In this document: positions 17,050-24,898 of the stretch, piece after piece
How the letters are laid out: every line of letters begins with the position of its first letter
Position numbering within the stretch: position 1 is the first letter of the stretch
From: Streptomyces microflavus
Lineage (GTDB): Bacteria > Actinomycetota > Actinomycetes > Streptomycetales > Streptomycetaceae
Direction of reading: 5' to 3'
Assembly: GCF_014650075.1 (NCBI RefSeq)
Contig: NZ_BMUG01000002.1
Span: 744,001-808,000 of the forward strand
Length of the DNA stretch: 64,000 bases
Position numbers and translations under genes: made by a program
Notes under the pieces: generated by a model
Seen by the model: the letters and a program-made list of their open reading frames with translations, nothing else
What the model was told of the DNA's origin: nothing
The model's database searches: none

Positions 17050-17429
17050 TCTTGGGGACCGAGCTAGAACTGGCTGTGACGCCTCGGGTCATACCCGGCA
17101 TCGCCGAGTTCGCCCGCGACGGTCTGCCCGCCGCAGCAGACACTGACGACGGCAATACGTGGACTGACGGCTTCTGCTGGCTCTACTGCGGCCAGCGATG
17201 GACCCGTGTTCTATGGATCGGCCCGGTGAGTGTGGCGGGTGCCCAGGCGGCGATGTTCGCCTGCGGCCCGTGCATTCGCATCCTGCAGGAGCAGGTCTGG
17301 CACTCTCTCCTCCTTCACGATGAACCGACTCGCCCGCCACCTGTGAGCACGGCTTCTGTAACCGAGCAGCCTGAGGGGCGCCGCGTTGGAAAGCATCGCG
17401 CGCGGGGCGGCATGTTCCGTCGGGAGTGA
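17046..17429 (+). CDS. Small protein of unknown function, last gene of the operon
   Basis: 127 residues from GTG 17046, overlapping the CYTH stop (GTGA); TTG 17052 is an alternative. Contains several Cys residues (FCWLYC and FACGPC, a CxxC-like pair) that could bind metal, aromatic residues in the first half and a basic tail. No family recognised. A long terminator hairpin follows it, marking the end of the element I operon. Confidence 0.5.
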   Translation: MILGTELELAVTPRVIPGIAEFARDGLPAAADTDDGNTWTDGFCWLYCGQRWTRVLWIGPVSVAGAQAAMFACGPCIRILQEQVWHSLLLHDEPTRPPPVSTASVTEQPEGRRVGKHRARGGMFRRE

Positions 17430-17452
17430 GGCCGAGAAGGGACAGTGGGCGC

Positions 17453-17502
17453 ATCAGCGGCTGGGCCGGTCACCCCACGTGGTGACCGGCCCAGCCGCTG
17501 AT
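17453..17502. terminator. Strong hairpin terminator
   Basis: A perfect 22-bp stem (ATCAGCGGCTGGGCCGGTCACC and its complement) with a 6-base loop, 23 bp after the last operon gene. The symmetry allows termination in both directions. Confidence 0.8.
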
Positions 17503-17634
17503 ATACAGGCGCCTCTCCCGACGTAGATCCACGCTTCCGGGGCTCACCGGCGTCCTGAGGAGACCCTCGCCGACGCTGCTGGCGGGTCGCCGACGAGGCC
17601 CGTCCGTGGTTGTCCACGACTGTCCGCCCTGCGC

Positions 17635-17657
17635 AACTGAGACCAGAACTGAGACCA
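17635..17657 (+). other. Right presumed integrase arm site of element I
   Basis: TGAGACCAGAACTGAGACC, identical to the left-end copy, about 40 bp before att copy 2. In elements II and III the matching position falls inside the end of int; here the surrounding int gene is gone. Confidence 0.65.
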
Positions 17658-17660
17658 CAT

Positions 17661-17702
17661 ACGTCGAAGGCCCCCGCAGCGAGCTGCGGGGGCCTTCGAC
17701 GT
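17661..17702. terminator. Terminal hairpin of element I
   Basis: A stem of at least 16 bp built on GTCGAAGGCCCCCGCAGC and its complement, directly abutting att copy 2. It occupies the same place as the terminators before the other att copies. Confidence 0.75.
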
Positions 17703-17776
17703 ATTGCCCGGTGAGAGCAATGGCGGAGGATACGAGATTCGAACTCGTGAGGGGTTGCCCCCAACACGCTTTCCAA
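17699..17776 (-). other. att copy 2 (junction of elements I and II)
   Basis: The 78-bp att core with the tRNA-Ser 3' half, identical to the functional copy at 53001 across the core. The bases after the anticodon loop diverge, as expected for a tyrosine recombinase overlap at TTTCCAA (17770-17776). Confidence 0.88.
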
Positions 17777-17890
17777 GTCTGTTTGCCCAGGTCTGCCTGC
17801 GGTTCGTGGCCGTTCAGGGCCGTTCAGAGCGGTACGCAACCTTGGTTGAATGTGCAGCCCGTACGGCTCTGAACGCCTGCGTACGGATAC

Positions 17891-17914
17891 GAACGAGACG
17901 GAAACTGAGACGGG
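17891..17914 (+). other. Left presumed integrase arm site of element II
   Basis: GAGACGGAAACTGAGACGG, about 115 bp inside att copy 2. The same 19-mer occurs in the end of the element II integrase gene. It is similar to, but distinct from, the element I arm repeat. Confidence 0.7.
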
Positions 17915-18031
17915 CCCAGTGACCGCCTCTGCCCAGGCGGAGGGCGAGGAGCTCGCTGAGCACAGCGGCTTTCAAGACCGTCTGCATCTGCGAACGTCTA
18001 CCCCTCTGACCTCCACAAACGCTGCTACTCG

Positions 18032-18085
18032 CCTCTAACAGCGGTGCTGTGGCCCACGCATGGCCCACAGCACCGCTGTTAGAGG
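18032..18085. terminator. Long hairpin near left end of element II
   Basis: A perfect 21-bp stem (CCTCTAACAGCGGTGCTGTGG with its complement) and a 12-base loop. It may insulate the element from read-through across the junction, in either direction. Confidence 0.7.
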
Positions 18086-18752
18086 TGAGTCGGCCGCCTG
18101 ACACCCGCTTTAGGAGTTCGGCCGGAGCGCCGCGCGGCCCCGCACTCTCAAGGCTGCCTGCTCCGTGAAGGACCGGGCACGACCGACGAGGTCCACCGCT
18201 GTTGATGTCAGTGATGGATGTCAGATCCCTCGCCCGTCGCCCGCGGTCCATGTCACCCGCTAACGGGGCGCTGGACTCAGCCCGCCACTGCTGCGCCCGT
18301 CAGGTAGGTGAGAAGGACCCCACCAATCATCCCTTCGCAGATGCCAGCAATCGTGCTGCGGCTAGCAACCAACCAGGCAGCGACCATAGTCATCACCCTC
18401 TCTCGCACGCTCTCAGACGTGAAGTCCCGGTTTGGGCGAGGAGGCAAACGGCAGAGGAACGCCACGGACACAAGCAGCGCGGAACCCAGCAGCAGTGCCG
18501 GGCTCAGCTCAGCGCACTGCCAGTATCACACCCCTGGCTTGGCTGATGCTGTGAATACGAGACAACCGCCCCTCGATGCGAACTATCGGCAGGAAGGTCG
18601 GAGACGGTCGCTCGCGCGGTCAGTGGACCCCCCTGGTCGCTGAGCATCGGTCAAGCAGTAGCTGAAAACTCTGGACAAGGGCCCCTTGACTCGGCAGCGT
18701 AGAGCTTTCGACGGGCCCACCTTGTGTGAGTCGGGGCAGTTGAAGGGGACTA
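18086..18752. other. Region without a convincing gene
   Basis: About 670 bp. The only candidate is a 38-residue minus-strand ORF (18277-18393, ATG preceded by GAGAGG) with a hydrophobic stretch that could be a one-pass membrane peptide. Codon use gives no strong support. The rest holds nothing I can name. Confidence 0.35.
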
Positions 18753-19799
18753 ATGGCTACTTGGCGAGATCTTGCAATGCCCTCCAAGCAGGAGGTCTGG
18801 CGCGAACTGCGGGGGCTTCGAACCGGAGTGAGCGGGCCTGCCCGGGAAGTACCGGAGCGGCGGGCGGTATTTGTGGCTGCACTGGAGCAAGCGCAACAGT
18901 TTACAGAAGCCGCCGAGACTGCTGGCCCGGCAACACGCCCTGTCCAAATCTTTTATGCCCTGTCGCAGTTCGGGCGGGCAATTGCAGCAGCTTCAGGTTT
19001 GCTAAACCATGACACTTGGCGACTCAAGGGGCATGGAATCGGAACTCGCAACATGGATGCAAGTCAGGGACTGGAGCTGGTAGAGGTAGTGCCGGCCGCG
19101 AGGGGATCACTGCCAACCATTGCTCGCGCTATTGGCGTCGACCCCCTGGAGGCGCAGACTCCATTGACTCTCGGCGACCTTTGGCAGCTTATCCCCGAGG
19201 CGCAAGTCGTCCCTCTCTCCGTGGCACAAGGCTTGCCAGCCATGCACTATTCCTCTGGCGGAATAATTCACCGAGGAAGCGACCTGTGGTGCAAGGTTTC
19301 CCTATTCCCATTCCCTAGCCAGGTGCGAACCCAAGCAGACATTGACCAAAACGCCATTGCGGCATTTCTTGCCAATTACCCCTCCCTGAAAGGGTGGTCC
19401 CATACTCCCGACTCCCCTAATTCAGTGCTGTGGCGGGATCGAGGAAATGGCCAGCAAGCACTGGAAGTCTTTTTGCCGTCAGCGCTCACGCTTCCGGTCG
19501 ATCAACGAGAGGCGGACCTAGAGGCACTGAAGCGAGCAACGCTATATCGCGGCCCGAGCGACGCTTACGCCTTCCCCGCCCTCGGCGGTATGCCTGGACC
19601 TGTTCACCCGATCTTGGCGTGGTGGGCGGCGCTTTTCGGCTTGTCAATCCTGGCCCGCTACGAGCCCGCCTCTTGGGCTGAGATGATCGATATCGACGGC
19701 TCACCTACGGCTAATGCCGTTGAAAACATACTCGATCAAGCGATTACAGTGGTGCCGCATATCGCGCTTTCGGCAATTACCGATGTAGCCGGAAGATAG
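18753..19799 (+). CDS. YaaC-like protein, possible defence cargo
   Basis: 348 residues. The pattern of a helical N-terminal part with YALSQFGRAIAAAS and LKGHGI, then a large domain ending in Trp-rich helices (HPILAWWAALFGLSILARYEP), resembles the YaaC family. That family has no established activity and appears in bacterial islands. ATG 18753 has a GAAGGGG box upstream. GC is a little lower than in the chromosomal flanks, fitting cargo. It is isolated from the transfer genes and converges with the next minus-strand gene. Confidence 0.55.
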   Translation: MATWRDLAMPSKQEVWRELRGLRTGVSGPAREVPERRAVFVAALEQAQQFTEAAETAGPATRPVQIFYALSQFGRAIAAASGLLNHDTWRLKGHGIGTRNMDASQGLELVEVVPAARGSLPTIARAIGVDPLEAQTPLTLGDLWQLIPEAQVVPLSVAQGLPAMHYSSGGIIHRGSDLWCKVSLFPFPSQVRTQADIDQNAIAAFLANYPSLKGWSHTPDSPNSVLWRDRGNGQQALEVFLPSALTLPVDQREADLEALKRATLYRGPSDAYAFPALGGMPGPVHPILAWWAALFGLSILARYEPASWAEMIDIDGSPTANAVENILDQAITVVPHIALSAITDVAGR

Positions 19800-19816
19800 T
19801 TTTGGCGCAGAGTTCC

Positions 19817-20368
19817 TTAATTTCTGACACCTCCCAGAATCTCTCTAGCGGCACTGACGAAATCCGCCTTCGCCTCTTCGTATTCCGAGAGTGAAGCATG
19901 AATGGCATCACGATCCACTTCCGGCGCCACAAAAGAGGACACCAAAACATGGTCGAGCTGAACGACACAATGGATCGCCCGCTGGAGGCAGGGGAGAATT
20001 CGATCGGGCCCAATCAAAGAGACATTATTGCCTAGGTCGCACAACTTGGAAACGGCTTGTTGTGCATCATTAAGCTGGGAATCACGGCGTTGTTCCACGT
20101 ACAGAGCTACGACTAGCGGCTGGGCCATTCGCTGGACTTCCTGAGCGGCTGCCAGGAAAATGCCATAGGTTTCTTGGCGGCGTTCTCGTAGCCAGTGGGC
20201 ATGCTCGGTGGCTGCCTGATCTTGGACTTGTTGTCGGGCAGCGACGGCCGCAGTTTCAGCGCCAATCCGTGCCCCTCGAACAGCCGCGATACCGCCAGTC
20301 AATGCCCCACCGAGGGCTCCTAGCGCTCCTGCCAGCCCGGCGATCAGTGCTGCGGTTCCTTGGTCCAT
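19817..20368 (-). CDS. Membrane-anchored coiled-coil protein
   Basis: 183 residues. The N-terminus is a Gly/Ala-rich membrane segment (ALIAGLAGALGALGGALTGG). A long charged helix follows (AARQQVQDQ-TEHAHWLRERRQETYGIFLAA), then a helical C-terminal domain. This architecture is common in Streptomyces proteins of unknown function. It converges with the YaaC-like gene with 17 bp between their ends. No catalytic motif seen. Confidence 0.6.
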   Translation of the reverse strand: MDQGTAALIAGLAGALGALGGALTGGIAAVRGARIGAETAAVAARQQVQDQAATEHAHWLRERRQETYGIFLAAAQEVQRMAQPLVVALYVEQRRDSQLNDAQQAVSKLCDLGNNVSLIGPDRILPCLQRAIHCVVQLDHVLVSSFVAPEVDRDAIHASLSEYEEAKADFVSAAREILGGVRN

Positions 20369-20468
20369 ACTGCAGCATTCAACAGAATGGAGCGTCTAGA
20401 CGCCTGCCGTTCTGTCATTTTCACCAAGTTCCTCGGCGGGCCATCATCTTCACCCACCACTCGCCCCA

Positions 20469-20618
20469 GCTCCCATCCCGTCCGCCTTCGACCCACACAC
20501 CGTGGAGCGGTCGTGGTTCAGGGCGTCAAGGTGGAGCGCGCCACTGTACGAACGACCTTGACGCCCTGGGCCGCGACTGCTCGGCTTTGCCTGGGTCGAA
20601 GGCGGACGGGATGGGAGC
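20469..20618. repeat. 150-bp nested inverted repeat
   Basis: Outer arms of 27 bp (20469-20495 and 20592-20618) are exact complements. Inner arms (20507-20532 and 20555-20580) pair over 26 bp with four mismatches and enclose a 22-base loop. There is no open reading frame that explains it. It could be a cruciform, a processed RNA or a transposon-derived palindrome. Confidence 0.75.
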
Positions 20619-20942
20619 CCCACGACGCTCGCCCTACTCCGGCCGGCACTCGCGAACGGTGCCCTGTCCATCCCGGAGTCTGAGCGCCCCCGCCAGAGGC
20701 ATCTCTTGAAGCCGCGGGCTTGGTTCTGGACTCATGCCCTCCGGGCCTATCCAGTTGTGGGCGCGCGTCTGCGGCGGCAGCGCCAGCGGCACGCGATGGC
20801 GCACCACCCGTACAGTCGCCGATGTCAGTGCGCCTACGGGAAGCCGATCTGTACGCCGCCCCGGGGCGAGCAGAACCCTGAGTTCGCCTCCCTGGACACC
20901 CTCCCTGCGGTAGCTTGCACGACAGGCAACGGGGGGGGAAGC

Positions 20943-21812
20943 ATGACTTGGTTCGAGGCGCCTCTGGCTCTACTCGCAGCTCTGGCCGCTTATGGATCCT
21001 GGAAGTTGATGCAGGAGACCCTTAGGTTGCGGAATCGGGGCAGAGGCTCGCTGCCCTTGCCGGATCAGGAACCTGAGGCAGCTTTGGCAGACGCCTATCG
21101 CCAAGCTCTCCGATCCGTTGGGGACAACCAGTGGCTTGCAACTGATGGTGCTGCCGCTGCCTCGCTTGCGACGCTTCAGGACAGGTGGCACCAGGTCAAC
21201 AGCGAGCAGCCCATCACAGCATCGTCTGCACCACGGAGACGTCCGGTTCGGCTGCACCGAGTGTCCAACGCCATGCCCCCCGCCGCCTTGGATCTCCTTG
21301 CTAAGGCACGCGTCGGGCTCAAGGAAGCCTCGGCGCTACAGTCTCCAAATGAGCGGTACGCGGCTGCTCACCTCGCCGCACTGCGCACGGCTGCGGCAGT
21401 GCTCGCCGCGCGCGGGCGCCCTGACGAGGTTACGAATCGCCGAGAGCGTATCCGTTCCGCCTGGGAGGTATTGCCGGAAGTTGCACCCGAACTTTCCTCT
21501 TGGAGCGATCATTTCGCAGCTGGTGCTGCAATCCGAGCCAGAGCGGAAGCCGGTGTGACCGGCGCCGCAGGCGAACGAGAAGCCGATGACCTCATTCGGG
21601 ATGCCGGCATGTTTTTGCGCTTGGTGGAACGAATGGTGCCGCAACTCCCAGCTCCCGATCTATTCGAGCTAACCGAGAATCAAGATACGGGTGCTGCTGT
21701 ACGCCAGCTATCTCATGGATTCGATGAGCTGTTCAAATCTCTGGGCCCCCCGCCGCCGGGACTCAGGCAACTGACACCAGTACCTGACGGCGGAGGGGGG
21801 ACAGAGCGATGA
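20943..21812 (+). CDS. Membrane-anchored SAV_6107-type HEPN protein
   Basis: 289 residues from ATG 20943, 5-6 bases after GGGGGGG. The first 25 residues form a membrane segment. From about residue 115 the sequence matches the SAV_6107 HEPN pattern: LDLLAKARVGLKEA, ERYAAAHLAALRTAAAVLAARG, RSAWEVLPEVAPELSSWS, and EADDLIRDAGMFLRLVERM. HEPN domains are often RNases in toxin or defence systems, though the classical R-x4-6-H motif is not obvious here. Its stop overlaps the ATG of a small membrane protein, so the two form a unit. Confidence 0.7.
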   Translation: MTWFEAPLALLAALAAYGSWKLMQETLRLRNRGRGSLPLPDQEPEAALADAYRQALRSVGDNQWLATDGAAAASLATLQDRWHQVNSEQPITASSAPRRRPVRLHRVSNAMPPAALDLLAKARVGLKEASALQSPNERYAAAHLAALRTAAAVLAARGRPDEVTNRRERIRSAWEVLPEVAPELSSWSDHFAAGAAIRARAEAGVTGAAGEREADDLIRDAGMFLRLVERMVPQLPAPDLFELTENQDTGAAVRQLSHGFDELFKSLGPPPPGLRQLTPVPDGGGGTER

Positions 21813-22264
21813 CACGCGAAGCAGCGGACGCGCCCCGACAGCACACAGGCCTAGAAATTGCGATGCAATGGGCAGATCTCCCCGCAGAGCACCTGCAGGT
21901 CGCCCTCAAGGCCCTCGAACCCCAGTTGCGACGTGAACACGAACTCCGGATGGCCGAGCAGTCGGCTATTCGGCAGATGGAACTTGAAACTCTGCGGACA
22001 GAAATTCAGGATGCCGCAGCGCGCCGAGCCCACTCTCTTATGATCGTGGGCCTAATAGCTGGCTTTGTCCTGAGCGCGGGAATGCTTGCTGGGGCAGTGG
22101 TGGTTGGCATGGATGGGCACGTTGTTTTGGCCTCCCTGCTGTCGGGACCGAGCGTGCTGGCCCTGGCTTCTCTTTTCGTCCTTCGCCGGTCGGATAGCGC
22201 CCAGACGAAGGCAGTTTCGCGTGCCCAAGCTGCGGCGGCTCAAGCAATGGCCCCGCCCCCATAG
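21809..22264 (+). CDS. Small two-helix membrane protein coupled to HEPN gene
   Basis: 151 residues; ATG 21809 overlaps the HEPN stop (ATGA). An N-terminal helical domain (about 1-75) is followed by two membrane segments (about 76-98 and 104-123) and an Ala-rich tail. No family recognised. The tight coupling suggests it anchors or restrains the HEPN protein. Confidence 0.6.
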   Translation: MTREAADAPRQHTGLEIAMQWADLPAEHLQVALKALEPQLRREHELRMAEQSAIRQMELETLRTEIQDAAARRAHSLMIVGLIAGFVLSAGMLAGAVVVGMDGHVVLASLLSGPSVLALASLFVLRRSDSAQTKAVSRAQAAAAQAMAPPP

Positions 22265-22307
22265 GACCAATGCAGAGAGACATCAGGCGCGACCGTAAGC
22301 GCATCCC

Positions 22308-22874
22308 TTAGTTGCTTGCCAAGGGGCGCGGGGCTTCAGTCAAGTCTGTGAACCCGTGGGCCACGGAACCCGTACGGCGCTGAGCGAGCCAGCCGGAAAC
22401 GCGAGGTCCACCGTTTACCGCCGTCCCTTCAACGACTGTGCGAACGTGGTCGAATCCGTGACGCAAGTAGTAGTGCTGAAGGGCTTCATTCGTCGTCCAG
22501 GCGTCCAGCCGAAGCCAGACAGCGCCTGCCTTGCCCGCCCGTTCTCCGGCCCAATCGAGCAGTCGACCTCCGACGTCCCGCCCGGCGTGCGTGCGGGCCA
22601 CGGTGAGCTTGTTGACGAACATCGACGGCTCATCAAGCTCCTGGGGTGTCCAGAGACCGTCTTCGGCGTCGGACGTGAGGGTGATGGTTGCGGCGGTCGC
22701 GTCCCCGTCCGTCACCATGAACACCATTTCCGCGTCGATGGTCTTGAGCAGCCGGTCAGCCGGGTATGGACGCTGCCACTGATCGGAGCCGAGCTCGCTC
22801 AGCCAGGCCGCCGCCTCCTCTCGAAAGGCCAACAGCTTCTCGACGTCGCCCGGCTCTGCATTCTTGATGATCAC
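22308..22874 (-). CDS. GNAT family N-acetyltransferase
   Basis: 188 residues. The acetyl-CoA binding motif A is present: LTVARTHAGRDVGGRLLDWA (Q/RxxGxG/A variant), followed by LRLDAW and the motif B Tyr in HYYLRHGF. Its ATG overlaps the stop of the GntR gene by 4 bp, so both are expressed from the GntR promoter. Acetyl acceptor unknown; it could modify the regulator, a toxin or a small molecule. Confidence 0.87.
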   Translation of the reverse strand: MIIKNAEPGDVEKLLAFREEAAAWLSELGSDQWQRPYPADRLLKTIDAEMVFMVTDGDATAATITLTSDAEDGLWTPQELDEPSMFVNKLTVARTHAGRDVGGRLLDWAGERAGKAGAVWLRLDAWTTNEALQHYYLRHGFDHVRTVVEGTAVNGGPRVSGWLAQRRTGSVAHGFTDLTEAPRPLASN

Positions 22875-23644
22875 TGAACTACATCCTCACTGCGGGCGGA
22901 CAGGTCACCGATCTCGTAGTTCATCCGATTCAGATCTCCCCGGAACGTGGTCACGGTGCACCGGATCGGCGCTGTTGCTGAGTACCCAGTACGCGTCCAG
23001 AGCATGACCGGAACCCCTGCCCCCATCTCCAACAAGCGGGCCTCGTCAGGGGTCGGCATCCGCGTCGCGATTTCGTCGAAGTAGCCCACCTGTTCGACGC
23101 CGAGACCAGCCAGATAGCGCGTCGTGCCCTCCGCAATATCTCCCGGCTCCGTGAGGCGCGGCCCCTTCTCCAACAGCCATTCGGGATAGTGGGTCGCCTG
23201 CGTGGACCATGGGACGTCATCAACGAACCGGTGGCAAAACCGAAGAACGGTGGTGGCTCCAGCCGGCACCTTGAGTCGTTCGGCCGCGTACTCCGGTGCA
23301 GGCTGCATCTCGACCCGGAAGGTCTGCGACGGCTGTCGACCGGCGTTCGTGACGTCCGTGCTGTACGCGTCCCCTGTCTGGGGAAAGCTCAGATTCTCGA
23401 AACGCGAGGCATTGAGCTGGAACACCTCATGCTTGATCACCTCGTACCCGAGCCCCTGACTCGACGCGACGAGCCCCTGTGTGACCAGCTCGTTCAAGCC
23501 TGACCGAACGGTGTTGCGCGAAGCCTCGAAGCGGGCAGCCAACTCGCTCTCCGAAGGGAGCCGCGCGCCCGGCGGGTAGGTTCCGTTGTCGATCTCACGG
23601 CGCAGGGCATCGGCTAGCTGCCGGTACTTCGGTTGCTTCGTCAT
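22871..23644 (-). CDS. GntR/HutC-type regulator, KorSA-like
   Basis: 257 residues from ATG 23644. The N-terminal winged helix (KYRQLADALRREIDNGTYPPG, LPSESELAARF, SRNTVRSGLNELVTQGLV) is typical GntR, and the C-terminal UTRA-like domain would bind a ligand. In pSAM2-type AICEs a GntR protein (KorSA) represses transfer and replication genes. Here it faces the transfer operon, and the intergenic space holds an 18-bp inverted repeat. A frame extension upstream is not used because it crosses that operator. Confidence 0.88.
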   Translation of the reverse strand: MTKQPKYRQLADALRREIDNGTYPPGARLPSESELAARFEASRNTVRSGLNELVTQGLVASSQGLGYEVIKHEVFQLNASRFENLSFPQTGDAYSTDVTNAGRQPSQTFRVEMQPAPEYAAERLKVPAGATTVLRFCHRFVDDVPWSTQATHYPEWLLEKGPRLTEPGDIAEGTTRYLAGLGVEQVGYFDEIATRMPTPDEARLLEMGAGVPVMLWTRTGYSATAPIRCTVTTFRGDLNRMNYEIGDLSARSEDVVQ

Positions 23645-23664
23645 GCCTGCATGATGACGCACTC

Positions 23665-23759
23665 GCTCAACTTGTTGGTACATCTGGCCCCCAATCACTT
23701 GACTCCTCACCACCTGTGGGTGCAACATCACTGCATCAGCTTGTACCAACAAGTTGAGC
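23665..23759. promoter_or_regulatory. Paired GntR operator
   Basis: The 18-mers at 23665-23682 and 23742-23759 are exact complements (GCTCAACTTGTTGGTACA and its reverse). The right-hand site contains the palindrome CTTGTACCAACAAG (23740-23753); the left-hand site is a partial version of it. Placement upstream of the GntR start supports autoregulation. Confidence 0.65.
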
Positions 23760-23900
23760 AAGAGGTGCAACACCCTCAAGTGTGTCCACTTGTGCACTAT
23801 TCCCCGGCTGGTGAGCCGGACGAACGCATCAGTGCTTGTTGAGTCCCGCTTCGGCGGGAGCCCCTACCAGGGGTTACCGCGCTCATCAGGGAACTGCTGG

Positions 23901-23928
23901 TCCTTTTGAACTGAACAGTGTGTGAGTG
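23901..23928 (+). promoter_or_regulatory. rRNA-leader-like motif upstream of the transfer operon
   Basis: CTTTTGAACTGAACAGTGTG resembles the conserved sequence (TTGAGAACTCAACAG-GTG) of actinobacterial 16S rRNA leaders. Element III has a closer copy at 42855-42884 in the same position. This suggests a transcript processed or antiterminated like rRNA. Confidence 0.5.
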
Positions 23929-24169
23929 ATTCGACGGGGTGGAAGTCCCTGTCCCCGCGGACGGCCGGGTGATGCCGTCGGCGGCCCCTTTGAGGCGTGC
24001 CGGCTCTGGAGAACAGCCCTGGTGATCATCCCTCCATTGCTGGAGGTCAGCGCCCTGGCTGCCACCTGGTACGTGCCGCTCTGCTGGCGTCAGAGCAGTG
24101 ACGATGACGCACCGATTCGCAGGCTCGGGACCGGTCAGCCGTGACAGCGGCTGAGCGGCGAAGCCTGCC

Positions 24170-24228
24170 GGTTGCCTCCTCCGCCCGTCCGGCCCCCTGG
24201 GGCTGTACGGGCGGGGCTGAGGGGAACC
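24170..24228 (+). ncRNA. Conserved structured leader RNA of element II
   Basis: The outer arms GGTTGCCTCCTCCGCCCGT and ACGGGCGGGGCTGAGGGG-AACC pair and enclose a small hairpin (GGCCCC-CTG-GGGC). Element III has the same outer arms at 42979-43043 around a different inner hairpin (CCGC-TTCAT-GCGG). Arm conservation with a changed but still paired interior supports an RNA structure, perhaps an attenuator. Confidence 0.6.
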
Positions 24229-24250
24229 GGGTTCCTGGTTCTAACGGCGA

Positions 24251-24280
24251 GAACCCCCGGAGCTGGAACTCCGGGGGTTC
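24251..24280 (+). terminator. Attenuator-like hairpin before first operon gene
   Basis: Stem GAACCCCCGGAG with its exact complement and a 6-base loop, 35 bp before the start at 24315. With no gene before it on this strand for more than 1 kb, it more likely acts as an attenuator in the leader. Confidence 0.55.
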
Positions 24281-24314
24281 GTGGTGAGCCGTTCCTGTCG
24301 GAGAGGAACAACTC

Positions 24315-24617
24315 ATGAAGACCATCGTTGCTGGTCGCGAGCCTGTTACCGCGACCGAGTTCGTTGAGCTGGCTCTGGGTATCGACCTGGAGCTGTTCAC
24401 GGGTTCGCCCACGGAGTCCGTGATGGACCGGGCGGCCCGTCTGGACGTGGCCCGAGAGGTCCTCGCGGAGCTCCGGGAGAGCGACCCGGAGACCGCGGCG
24501 TACGCGGAGAGCCTGATGCGGGCCCTCCCGCTCAAGCAGCCCCACCCCACCGGCCGGCGCACCCGCCGCGCTGCTGTCCGGCGCCCGGTGCACGAGCGTG
24601 CGGCGGTGGCCGCATGA
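24315..24617 (+). CDS. Small acidic-then-basic protein, first gene of transfer operon
   Basis: 100 residues; GGAGAGG lies upstream of the ATG. A helical acidic region (LALGIDLELF, LDVAREVLAELRESDPETAAYAESLM) is followed by an Arg-rich tail. It occupies the same operon slot as the element III gene at 43612 (also MK-start, acidic then basic) but shares little sequence. Its stop overlaps the next start (ATGA). Function unknown. Confidence 0.6.
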   Translation: MKTIVAGREPVTATEFVELALGIDLELFTGSPTESVMDRAARLDVAREVLAELRESDPETAAYAESLMRALPLKQPHPTGRRTRRAAVRRPVHERAAVAA

Positions 24618-24898
24618 GCGCGTACACCGCGCAGATGTCCAGCCGGGACGGCAGGTGGGTCCTGTACGTCGCCCTGATGGGTGGCGGGGTCTCGAAGTGG
24701 CCGGAGCACGACTTCGGCCCCGGGAACGTGCCGACACCGGCGGAGCGTTCACGTGCGCTCACCGGGCTCGGGTTCGTGTTCATGGACGGGGCCGAGTGGG
24801 AGTGGACGGAGTACTCGGAGAGGCCGGACGACGACACCTCCCCGGTCCGGCTGCTGGCCTCGGTTCAGGTGTGTTCACGGGACGGGGGCCTGTCGTGA
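24614..24898 (+). CDS. Small protein, DUF6303-like
   Basis: 94 residues, starting in an ATGA overlap. The pattern WVLYVALMGGG, LGFVFMDGAEWEWTEY and a final VRLLASVQV strand resembles the DUF6303 proteins of Streptomyces mobile elements. A compact alpha/beta domain is likely. It ends in an overlap with the GTG of the following spread gene. Role in transfer inferred only from position. Confidence 0.6.
   Translation: MSAYTAQMSSRDGRWVLYVALMGGGVSKWPEHDFGPGNVPTPAERSRALTGLGFVFMDGAEWEWTEYSERPDDDTSPVRLLASVQVCSRDGGLS

Larger units (their letters stand above)
9312..17776. mobile_element. Element I: integrase-less, att-flanked genomic island
   Basis: About 8.5 kb between att copies 1 and 2. No integrase, excisionase, replication or transfer gene is present. 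It still carries matched direct repeats near both ends (9413-9434 and 17635-17657) and a terminator just inside its right att, as in the two complete elements. This is the expected form of a cis-mobilisable element (CIME) left after loss of the core of an AICE. Cargo: GmrSD-like protein, HD hydrolase, Nudix plus regulator, and the HAD/radical SAM/kinase/methyltransferase/CYTH operon. Confidence 0.8.

Noticed and set aside
17470..17840. Minus-strand ORFs across the element I/II junction
   Set aside because: They run through the terminator, arm site and att core, which fully explain the sequence.
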